From Apoda limacodes (Eukaryota; Arthropoda; Insecta; Lepidoptera; Limacodidae): DNA of 64,000 nucleotides. Numbering within the stretch: the stretch's first letter is position 1; every line of letters begins with the position of its first letter. This document shows, piece by piece, positions 60,801 through 64,000 of the stretch. A program made the translations under genes and the position numbers. The stretch spans positions 8,425,019 to 8,489,018 of the forward strand of contig OX291546.1 of assembly GCA_946406115.1 (NCBI GenBank), in the 5' to 3' direction. The notes under the pieces are model-generated. The model saw only the letters and a list, made by a program, of their open reading frames with translations. It ran no database searches and was not told where the DNA came from.

Positions 60801-62495
60801 TGCGGGATACCCAACTCCTCAGCAACTTACATCAGATATCAAATTGTACTGTAGCACTGTACACACACATTCTTGCGAAACGTACGTTCAAAATCATATC
60901 ATGTGTAACAATTAAAGTACAAAAATAGTTTTTATGTAGTTAATAGGTTAGGAAGGATTACAATACAGCTATAAAATATTTGACGTACGGTCTTAAAGAT
61001 TCAACAACTTGTAATTTAACTAATCTAGTAGGATAAACGGATATTGACAAGCAAAGTCTTTTTGCAATTGCAATTTTGTGTTTCGTCCCGAAAAGTATTT
61101 ACGTGAACTTTGCCTCGCTGTGTGTGTTTTACCGCTTGTATAATGCAATGTGTTCTGAGGAATTGTTCGAAACGTTGCCATCAACAGGGAATTCATCCTC
61201 ACACTTTAGAGCCTAAATGGTCACGTACAGTGCGGTTTTAGAGAAACTCTCCCATGCTGGCGCTAACGTTGTGGAATGAGTTCCCTGCCAAGGTTTTCTC
61301 TAAGGACTACAGTATGGGGTTCTTAAAGAAAGAAGTTATTAGATTGTTGAAGGGTCGGCAACGCGCGAGTGGTACCCCTGGGTTTGCAAGCGTCCATAGG
61401 CTACGGTGACCTCTTACCATCAGGCGGAACGTGAGCTTGTTTGCCACCTTAGTGGTATAAAAAAAAAACGCCACTAACGAAAAATAAAATCCGAACAAGT
61501 TTCTATACAAAGAAAGATTTTAACTTTAATTTGTCTAGTCCAGTCAAAGATTGAACTTGACTAATTCGCGACACGTCCCGGTTCGAACTATTCAAATAAA
61601 AATAATTTTTAACCCTTTTAACGGAAATATTTTTTTCACTCTGTATTATATAATAGTAGTCAAAGATCAAACTCGACCATTTCACGACGCGTACTTATTC
61701 TGACTAACCTCCGTCCTTCTCCCTTACAGACCGTCCTAAAATACTCAAAAAATAGGTCTTCTCAAATATCAAATGCCTATAATGTAAAATTTATGCATTG
61801 AAGAGGTTTTAACCATTTTTTGTTTTAAAACGAGGCAAATGATTGAAACAGAAAAAACAGAAAACACGACTTTGGTTGACGTAAATTGCAAGTTATAGAC
61901 GGCGGATAGGCTGCGGTAACCGCTTACCATCAGGCGGACTGCAAGCTTGTTTGCCACCTGAGTAGAATAAAAAATATATAAATAGTTTTCGCAGGTTTTC
62001 CTGTTTTTTACCTAGGTACCAAGTAATTTGAAACACATTTAATTTTGAAACAATATCAAAATATATGTAGCAATTTCCAACACTTAAATTACTTGGTTTG
62101 TAGTTTTTTATTGTTTTGAATACCAATACTAGAGAAAACGCTTGCTTGTTAAATAAAATATCTTTATGAAGTAAAAGCCAAGTCAACATACATCTCTTTA
62201 CTAGATTTGGGTATTTAATAGCTCTTTTAATTCACCAAGCGTAATTGTTATAGTAGGTACTTAAACGGTTAACAATATTGTTTTATAGTGAGAAAAGCTA
62301 GCAAGAAACTAGTTGTTATATACCCTATTCAAAACACAAAACAATCTACAAAATAATTTAAACATTATCTTTGTGATTTATTGTAGGCCAATAGGTACCT
62401 ACCTCATCCTTTTCACCAAGTGAATTCCCATTTTCGAGTCGATATCTCCGCGCCACAGCATCCACGTGCCCCCCGATGTCGCCTGGCGCTGACAG
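39609..62495 (-). CDS. GARNL3: GARNL3 ortholog: Rap-GAP and CNH domain protein (22 exons, 5' end beyond window)
   Basis: Joined exons (minus strand, high to low): 62495-62403, 59324-59243, 58316-58210, 57674-57549, 56629-56503, 56126-56028, 55092-54989, 54132-54027, 52968-52826, 51452-51330, 46497-46338, 45957-45817, 45600-45334, 45247-45138, 44514-44401, 44322-44211, 44118-44029, 43450-43329, 43253-43102, 41431-41289, 40721-40595, 39690-39609. Total 2730 bases: 909 residues plus TAA. All introns are GT-AG and all phases agree. Residues about 145-365 form the Rap-GAP domain ([67 protein letters not shown]) with the asparagine thumb at N255. Residues about 440-745 form the CNH domain ([18 protein letters not shown]). 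The tail is Ser-rich. Human GARNL3 is about 1010 residues. It is a predicted GTPase activator for Rap-type G proteins; its own biology is little known. About 50 N-terminal residues are missing at the right edge. Confidence 0.95.
40595..40721 (-). CDS. GARNL3: GARNL3 exon 21 of window (tail)
   Basis: Acceptor GTATTTCAG, donor GATCG/GTATTG. Encodes [15 protein letters not shown], which corresponds to the KNLYKIPLRNL motif of the vertebrate tail. The phase (2 in, 2 out) is what links exons 20 and 22. Confidence 0.87.
41289..41431 (-). CDS. GARNL3: GARNL3 exon 20 of window (Ser-rich tail)
   Basis: Acceptor CTACCTATAG, donor ACAAG/GTAACA. Encodes [19 protein letters not shown] and [12 protein letters not shown], a probable disordered, phosphorylatable segment. 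Confidence 0.88.
42735..43035 (-). mobile_element. tRNA-derived SINE, copy 3, split by a (TA)n tract
   Basis: Minus strand: head GTGGTTGAGTAGGTAATTAC, B box GGGCTCGATTCCTC, TTTGCGTTTGTCTTGATACTG, then the (TA) tract, then TTGGCTGGTATCCATAG. Its head ends 66 bases from the donor of GARNL3 exon 19. Confidence 0.82.
42799..42866. repeat. (TA)n microsatellite inside SINE copy 3
   Basis: About 34 TA units in an almost pure run, grown from the short TA-rich segment that other SINE copies have at the same position. Confidence 0.95.
43102..43253 (-). CDS. GARNL3: GARNL3 exon 19 of window (CNH end and tail)
   Basis: Acceptor TTTAACAG, donor GAAAA/GTAATA. Encodes [20 protein letters not shown] and an acidic stretch. 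Reading through the donor gives an immediate TAA, so intron retention would end the protein here. Confidence 0.9.
43329..43450 (-). CDS. GARNL3: GARNL3 exon 18 of window (CNH)
   Basis: Acceptor TTTCATTTCAG, donor AAAT/GTAAGC. Encodes [20 protein letters not shown] and [16 protein letters not shown], the best-conserved block of the CNH domain. Confidence 0.95.
43608..43999 (+). repeat. Dispersed repeat in GARNL3 intron 17
   Basis: Blocks CGGCTTAATCATCAGACCCT, ACAAGCCCAAACTCGATGGG, TTTCGTTACAGAGGACC, CAAAATTTCAGCTAAATCG and AACTTGCAAGATTTGATTAC are in the order of a common Lepidoptera repeat. A partial copy is at 2463-2577. It fills most of a 578-base intron. Confidence 0.75.
44029..44118 (-). 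CDS. GARNL3: GARNL3 exon 17 of window (CNH)
   Basis: Acceptor ATATTTCAG, donor GTTG/GTGAGA. Encodes [10 protein letters not shown] and [13 protein letters not shown] 390-base repeat fills most of the next intron. Confidence 0.92.
44211..44322 (-). CDS. GARNL3: GARNL3 exon 16 of window (CNH)
   Basis: Acceptor ATTTTTAG, donor AACC/GTAAGT. Encodes [20 protein letters not shown]; the LLCYN-like end is a family signature. Confidence 0.92.
44401..44514 (-). CDS. GARNL3: GARNL3 exon 15 of window (CNH)
   Basis: Acceptor CTTTTTCAG, donor GGTCAG/GTAAGT, 38 codons, phase 0. Encodes [15 protein letters not shown] and [15 protein letters not shown]. Confidence 0.92.
44662..45011 (+). mobile_element. CR1/Jockey-type LINE 3' fragment in GARNL3 intron 14
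   Basis: TTGTGGAATGAGCTCAGTGC, AAGGACTACAATATCGGG and GTGACCGCTTACTATCAGGC match the LINE tail, ending GGAACCTTAGTGGTCTAAGA. A short insertion at about 44896-44930 repeats GTTGCAAGC on both sides. Confidence 0.8.
45013..45063 (+). mobile_element. RTE-type LINE tail fragment
   Basis: Encodes [12 protein letters not shown], the conserved tail of RTE proteins of this group. It directly abuts the end of the CR1/Jockey fragment, so the latter probably landed in an older RTE piece. Confidence 0.5.
45138..45247 (-). CDS. GARNL3: GARNL3 exon 14 of window (CNH)
   Basis: Acceptor GTCTGAATAG, donor CAAG/GTAATA. Encodes [17 protein letters not shown] and ends FEYTHIK. The intron before it is only 86 bases. 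Confidence 0.9.
45334..45600 (-). CDS. GARNL3: GARNL3 exon 13 of window (CNH)
   Basis: Acceptor GTCAATAG, donor TTCAG/GTAGGT; the longest exon, 267 bases. Encodes a propeller segment with a Gly-rich insert ([13 protein letters not shown]) and the run [20 protein letters not shown], then [10 protein letters not shown]. Confidence 0.9.
45817..45957 (-). CDS. GARNL3: GARNL3 exon 12 of window (start of CNH)
   Basis: Acceptor CTAAACAG, donor AGAAG/GTAATG. Encodes [20 protein letters not shown] and [12 protein letters not shown], the first blades of the CNH propeller. Confidence 0.9.
46338..46497 (-). CDS. GARNL3: GARNL3 exon 11 of window (linker)
   Basis: Acceptor CTTTGTTAG, donor CTACTG/GTACCT. 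Encodes [11 protein letters not shown], a Gly/Ala-rich stretch of about 14 residues, then [20 protein letters not shown], the conserved bridge from Rap-GAP to CNH. GC-rich compared with its surroundings. Confidence 0.9.
46812..47190 (+). repeat. GGTTCCG-ending dispersed repeat in GARNL3 intron 10
   Basis: Opens CCGGTTTAAAAGTTAGAGGG, has AAAGCCCTATGCAATGATAC and closes with CTGTGATATACGGACGGGC and GGCTACGGAACCCTTAAAAT. Related to 10420-10605. Confidence 0.75.
47191..48055. other. Intron sequence, unidentified moderate-complexity blocks
   Basis: Bases 47200-47600 are unusually GC-rich and rich in TGTGTG/CACA, and 47840-48050 carries frames on both strands that I do not recognise. Both may be old LINE tails. 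No exon of GARNL3 fits here. Confidence 0.35.
48056..48225 (-). mobile_element. Helitron-like element, 3'-truncated
   Basis: Plus strand has GTAGCTTATGTCCTTTTCCG, GCCAAATTTCATCTTGATCG and CGTGAAAAGGTAACAGACAG, the inverted 5' half of the family. Confidence 0.7.
48475..48665 (+). repeat. LINE or SINE 3' tail
   Basis: AAATGGAACTTCTTGCCAGC, GACGATTCAAAAGTGTTCTA and TACTTGAATAAAGTTTGATT with a (TTTGAG)n tail: a recurring 3' end in Lepidoptera genomes. A 20-base piece is also at 3661-3680. Confidence 0.55.
49148..49200. repeat. (CA)n/(CATA)n microsatellite
   Basis: ACACACACACAGACACACAC followed by five ATAC units and further CACA. Confidence 0.9.
49637..49765 (+). mobile_element. RTE-type LINE tail fragment
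   Basis: Encodes WRDDLVT and, at the end, GKAYVQQ then stop, the C-terminal landmarks of RTE proteins of this group. Degenerate. Confidence 0.55.
49824..49912 (-). pseudogene. Decayed duplicate of GARNL3 Rap-GAP exon 8
   Basis: On the minus strand, TCGGCAACGACGTTGTTAAT and ATTGTGTTACTGAGG parallel the true exon's TTGGCAATGACATCGTTAAC and ATAGTGTTCACCGAGG. Further on, GGGTCAAAAGACATTTTACA followed by CGTACCCCTTACGAAC parallels the true exon end and the first bases of its intron. It encodes IGNDVVNIV, then runs into TGA; about 36 bases of the middle are lost. Because the match continues through the donor, it is a genomic duplication, not a processed copy. It lies in intron 10, about 4.2 kb downstream of the true exon 8. 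Confidence 0.75.
49968..50340 (+). mobile_element. CR1/Jockey-type LINE fragment
   Basis: [32 protein letters not shown] and [12 protein letters not shown] match the C-terminal tail region of the LINE. It lacks both ends of the element. Confidence 0.75.
50354..50942 (-). mobile_element. Helitron-like element, third subfamily, near complete
   Basis: Minus strand starts ATCTATACTAATATTAAAAA and ends GTTCGCCGGGACCGCTAGTC (CTAG), with GAACGCGCTAATCTCAGGAA and AACTACTGGTCAGATTTG. About 590 bases without a coding frame for a Rep/helicase. Confidence 0.7.
51330..51452 (-). CDS. GARNL3: GARNL3 exon 10 of window (end of Rap-GAP)
   Basis: Acceptor GGTTTAAG, donor AAAGTT/GTGAGT. Encodes [20 protein letters not shown] and [11 protein letters not shown], the last helix of the Rap-GAP fold. 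Confidence 0.92.
52826..52968 (-). CDS. GARNL3: GARNL3 exon 9 of window (Rap-GAP)
   Basis: Acceptor ATGCAAATAG, donor TTATTA/GTAAGT. Encodes [27 protein letters not shown] and [12 protein letters not shown]. The nearby CTTAAG/ATG at 52979 is not used because the phase would fail. Confidence 0.93.
54027..54132 (-). CDS. GARNL3: GARNL3 exon 8 of window (catalytic asparagine thumb)
   Basis: Acceptor TGGCTACAG, donor ACAC/GTATCC. Encodes [17 protein letters not shown]; the Asn of GND is the catalytic thumb of Rap-GAPs. A decayed second copy of this exon lies at about 49824-49912. Confidence 0.94.
54234..54403 (-). mobile_element. Helitron-like element, 3' part, split by a second Helitron
   Basis: Plus strand has ACTAGCTG at the left, GGGTAGTTCCAGAGATTAGC and ACGTTCAAACAAA, the same family as 50354-50942. 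Its remaining end (TATATTAGTATAGAT) appears at about 54650-54664, on the other side of the inserted element. Confidence 0.7.
54404..54645 (+). mobile_element. Helitron-like element nested in the previous one
   Basis: Starts TCCAAACTAATATTATAAAT, has CTCTGTCTGTCTGTTACCTC and GCTTGAACCGCTGAACC, and ends ACCGCGGACAAAAGCTAG. Full length for the family. Confidence 0.85.
54989..55092 (-). CDS. GARNL3: GARNL3 exon 7 of window (Rap-GAP)
   Basis: Acceptor ATTAAACAG, donor CAGCAG/GTCGGT. Encodes [20 protein letters not shown] and [11 protein letters not shown]. It is masked on the other strand by a 140-codon chance frame (54941-55363). Confidence 0.93.
56028..56126 (-). CDS. GARNL3: GARNL3 exon 6 of window (Rap-GAP)
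   Basis: Acceptor TTTTTTTTCAG, donor AAAG/GTAATT. Encodes [20 protein letters not shown] and RGGLDVK. An internal TTTTAG/GT at about 56084 looks like an acceptor but using it would break the frame. Confidence 0.93.
56275..56460. repeat. GC-rich insertion in GARNL3 intron 5
   Basis: GCCTGCTGGCGGTAAGTCTC, CGAGGCTCACGCCGGTCG and GCCGAGGCTCCCCCCGCAGG stand out sharply from the AT-rich intron. It fills about half of the 376-base intron. Probably a fragment of a GC-rich retroelement; not identified. Confidence 0.45.
56503..56629 (-). CDS. GARNL3: GARNL3 exon 5 of window (start of Rap-GAP domain)
   Basis: Acceptor TTATTTTAG, donor AACG/GTTAGC. Encodes [20 protein letters not shown] and TDDEMLSN, the signature first strand of the Rap-GAP domain. 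Confidence 0.94.
56958..57052 (-). mobile_element. CR1/Jockey-type LINE fragment (linker before RT)
   Basis: Minus strand encodes [20 protein letters not shown] and [10 protein letters not shown], matching the linker of the copies at 9290-9440 and 29345-29410. Confidence 0.7.
57549..57674 (-). CDS. GARNL3: GARNL3 exon 4 of window
   Basis: Acceptor ATCTTTCAG, donor AGAGAG/GTAAAC, 42 codons, phase 0. Encodes [29 protein letters not shown], matching the region leading into the Rap-GAP core. Confidence 0.92.
57936..58184. mobile_element. 249-bp MITE with GCGCGGCCACAC terminal inverted repeats and TTA target duplication
   Basis: Left end CTGCGCGGCCACACTATG and right end CACACTCGTC-type complement GTGTGTGGCCGCGCGG are inverted partners over about 14 bases, flanked by TTA on both sides. 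A 3-bp TTA duplication suits PIF/Harbinger-type elements. The 62-codon frame inside is chance. Confidence 0.75.
58210..58316 (-). CDS. GARNL3: GARNL3 exon 3 of window
   Basis: Acceptor ATATTCCAG, donor AAAATG/GTGAGT. Encodes [19 protein letters not shown] and RAILFNK. Its donor lies 26 bases from a MITE (57936-58184). Confidence 0.92.
59050..59215. repeat. Short dispersed repeat piece in GARNL3 intron 2
   Basis: CCAGAGCGAAGCGAAGG and CCTAAGCGTAGCGAGG are paired motifs of a repeat frequent in Lepidoptera; it ends about 28 bases from the donor of exon 2 of the window. Confidence 0.4.
59243..59324 (-). CDS. GARNL3: GARNL3 exon 2 of window
   Basis: Acceptor CTTGTTTCAG, donor AAAA/GTAAGT. Encodes [17 protein letters not shown], one of the most conserved blocks of the family, just before the Rap-GAP domain. 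Ends in phase 1. Confidence 0.92.
59465..59722 (+). mobile_element. tRNA-derived SINE, copy 4, best preserved
   Basis: Head GCAGCCTAGTTGGTATTGAG, B box GGGTTCGAGCCCC, body GTTTGTGTTTGTCTTGAGTG, TGTCTGGTATCCATAACAC, AAGCTTTGCTTTTGGGCC, GACGGCGCTGTGTGAAATGT and a (TTTA)n tail. It is the reference copy in this window. Confidence 0.88.
59905..60075 (+). mobile_element. Helitron-like element, second subfamily, 3' part
   Basis: TAGCTTGCTATAGAAAACTT and GAATTAAGCGCGGGCGAAGC end in TGGCAAAAGCTAATT. Related to 27470-27735. Confidence 0.6.
60478..60675 (+). repeat. CCCTGACACAAAAAGAGGG-type dispersed repeat
   Basis: ACACAAAAAGAGGGATGTTA, TGTGTGTCTGTCTGTGATCT and AACGAATAGACCAATTCTGA are the ordered blocks of a common Lepidoptera repeat. 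A short piece also occurs at 18834-18905. Confidence 0.6.
61090..61471 (+). mobile_element. CR1/Jockey-type LINE 3' fragment with A tail
   Basis: TCGCTGTGTGTGTTTTACCG, TTGTGGAATGAGTTCCCTGC, GACTACAGTATGGGGTTC and the 3' block CTTACCATCAGGCGGAACG, then TTTGCCACCTTAGTGGTAT and an A run. About 40 bases are missing after AACGTTGCC. Confidence 0.85.
61897..61973 (+). mobile_element. CR1/Jockey-type LINE, 3' UTR fragment
   Basis: GGCTGCGGTAACCGCTTACC, CAGGCGGACTGCAAGC and TTTGCCACCTGAGTAGAATA, only the last 77 bases of the element. Confidence 0.7.
62403..62495 (-). CDS. GARNL3: GARNL3 exon 1 of window
   Basis: Acceptor TTGTTCCAG, donor GATGAG/GTAGGT, 31 codons, phase 0 at both ends. Encodes [10 protein letters not shown], equivalent to the vertebrate stretch before the conserved [13 protein letters not shown] block. 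It needs at least one upstream exon, not found before 64000. Confidence 0.85.
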
Positions 62496-62669
62496 CTGGA
62501 ACAAATAATCTGTTGCTGACGAAAGGAACTACCTATTTATTATGACGATTTGTAAAGTACTTACATCAATTCACATTATTGAAGTGGGAGGGAGGTTGAA
62601 AGATAATACATTCGAAAAATCGTTTGATGGTAGTAGACAAGGTATATTAGGTTTTTAAGTTAGTTAAAA

Positions 62670-62925
62670 TCGGGTATCGGCGTGGGATTCCTATCGGCAA
62701 CTCCTTGATTATAGCTGTAGCTATAAGAATTTTGTTATGGTTATTTCCGCGGAAACTTTTGAATTTTCTTAGATAAAATATAGCCTATGTGCTAATTCTC
62801 TTTATATAAGCAAAGTCCATTCCAAATTTAAGGCAAAACGGTTCTTGTGGTAGCGTGAAGGTAAAACAAACATACTAACTAACAACTGCGCAACTATAGT
62901 ATTAGTATTATTTTCAAACTTGCAA
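62670..62925 (-). mobile_element. Helitron-like element, diverged, just upstream of the first GARNL3 exon in the window
   Basis: Plus strand: GGGTATCGGCGTGGGATTCC, TTATTTCCGCGGAAACTTTT, ATATAGCCTATGTGCTAATTC and GGCAAAACGGTTCTTGTGG, ending near ATAGTATTAGTATTA. Confidence 0.65.
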
Positions 62926-63532
62926 CACAGTAGGTAGAACATCTTTCTTGCATTTAAAAGTCAAACATTAGACCCGACAATAAGGAAGTCTGGCAGGGCT
63001 CTGACCTCATTTCTCTGTCTGCATAATGTCTTGTCTAATTAATTATAATTTGCAAAGTCGAGTTTGTTTATTTTTTATGACAATTGCCCTCTGTTAACAT
63101 CATTATAGAATTTTACTCACACTATTTAATAGGCACGCACGCAAATTTCCGTAATATTAGACCCACTACCTCTCCGATTGCCAAGCTATTTTTCTATTGT
63201 GTGAATACTTTCACTTTGCAAAATTGCGTGAACCTAAACGGACGAATTATTAGATATATGTATGTATCTTGATGGTTGTTATCCCCATAAGGGGGTACCC
63301 ATTAGCTGGATACACACCTACATTAAAATGTGGGTTACATAGCCTCTTTAACATGCACTCTTTATGCACCCTCCAGGGGCGATTGAGCCCACAGTCCACT
63401 TAGCCCGCGCGTCCAGTTGTCCCCTTACTATTTTTTTAGTGGTCGTCTGAGCCCGCAGCCTAAATAATTTGGTTGCGGGCTCAGTTGACCCCAAAAAAAA
63501 TTGAATCTAACATTATTGTGAAGATGTATGTA
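62926..63532. other. Intron or upstream sequence, nothing firm
   Basis: Contains a short block at 63285-63370 (TTAGCTGGATACACACCTAC) shared with 14070 and 51560, and an inverted pair GAGCCCGCAGCC / TTGCGGGCTC at 63450-63481. No GARNL3 exon found. Confidence 0.35.
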
Positions 63533-63785
63533 GATCGTAGACTAGTAGTTTCTCAACAGAAATGATAGTTCTAATCAAGACCTTTATTTCGCATGACAGC
63601 TGTCAAACTACAGACGGCTATATCTCCGTAACTATTGATTGTAGACTAGTAGTTTATTTACAAAAATGACAGTTCTTATCAAGACCTTCATTTCGGATGA
63701 CAGCTGTCAAACTACAAACGGCTATTTCTCCGTAACTATTGATCTTAGACTAGTAGTTCTTTTTAACAAAAATAATAGTTTTTTA
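63533..63785 (+). repeat. 104-bp tandem repeat, about 2.4 copies
   Basis: Units at 63533-63636, 63637-63740 and a partial one at 63741-63785 share GTAGACTAGTAGTTT, ATCAAGACCTT, ATGACAGCTGTCAAACTAC and ATCTCCGTAACTATTGAT. The first two are of identical length and differ at only about ten positions. Each full unit holds the palindrome GACAGCTGTC. Confidence 0.9.
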
Positions 63786-64000
63786 AGCCAATTTAAAAAC
63801 ACAAAATATTTGTTTTTCTCTATTTTTAAAACATATATCTGTGTAGCGCTAATGTCATCAAACTCGTTTTAATTTTGCAATTTCGGCATATCGATAAACG
63901 ATTACGTATTTATTATAGCAATAAAAAAACGCACACATAGTTCTAAATTATAATAAAATGACATTTTATTTGAATAATAAAAGGTTTTAAATAATAAAAT

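Noticed and set aside
1..64000. CRISPR arrays, operons, phage or bacterial defence systems
   Set aside because: Spliced genes, SINEs and insect transposons show a eukaryotic nuclear genome; no regular direct repeat-spacer pattern was seen.

Overview
This is a stretch of an AT-rich animal nuclear genome, almost certainly from a moth or butterfly (Lepidoptera). The support is the mixture of dispersed repeats: tRNA-headed SINEs with a B-box like GGTTCGAGCCCC, Helitron-like elements that begin TC..ACTAATATTATAAATGCG and end CAAAAGCTAG, the CGGCCAAGTGCGAGTCGG..GGTACGGAACCC repeat, RTE and CR1/Jockey-type LINE remnants, and a Penelope-like remnant. The species cannot be named from the sequence.

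Two protein-coding genes can be supported. At the left edge (1346-2157, + strand) lie the last two coding exons of a gene whose C-terminus looks like the STIL/Ana2 (SAS-5) centriole-duplication family. From 62495 down to 39609 (- strand) lies most of an ortholog of GARNL3, a protein with an N-terminal Rap-GAP domain and a C-terminal citron-homology (CNH) domain. I could join 22 coding exons in one continuous frame of 909 residues plus stop. Every junction keeps phase, and the translation follows the human protein from just before the Rap-GAP domain to the C-terminus. Its first exon(s) lie beyond the right edge. The two genes converge across about 37 kb.

The 37 kb between them (about 2.3-39.4 kb) holds no gene I can prove. 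It is filled with decayed mobile elements: an RTE reverse transcriptase at the left edge, a PHD-finger transposase pseudogene at 6.4-7.0 kb, a foldback element at 8.4-8.9 kb, a hAT-like MITE at 12 kb, a Penelope GIY-YIG remnant at 14.6-15.2 kb, several CR1/Jockey copies at 9, 22-23, 25-26 and 28-30.5 kb, and many Helitron-like pieces. Two degenerate tandem arrays (16.6 and 19.6 kb) and a possible promoter/first exon (36.6-37.0 kb) are the least explained parts.

The GARNL3 introns are also loaded with elements. One intron carries a decayed extra copy of the catalytic Rap-GAP exon together with its splice donor, so it is a DNA-level duplication rather than a retrocopy. I see no sign of a prokaryotic-type operon, CRISPR array or defence system. 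The most unusual items are the foldback element, the duplicated catalytic exon, a Helitron nested inside another Helitron, and a 104-bp tandem repeat near the right edge.
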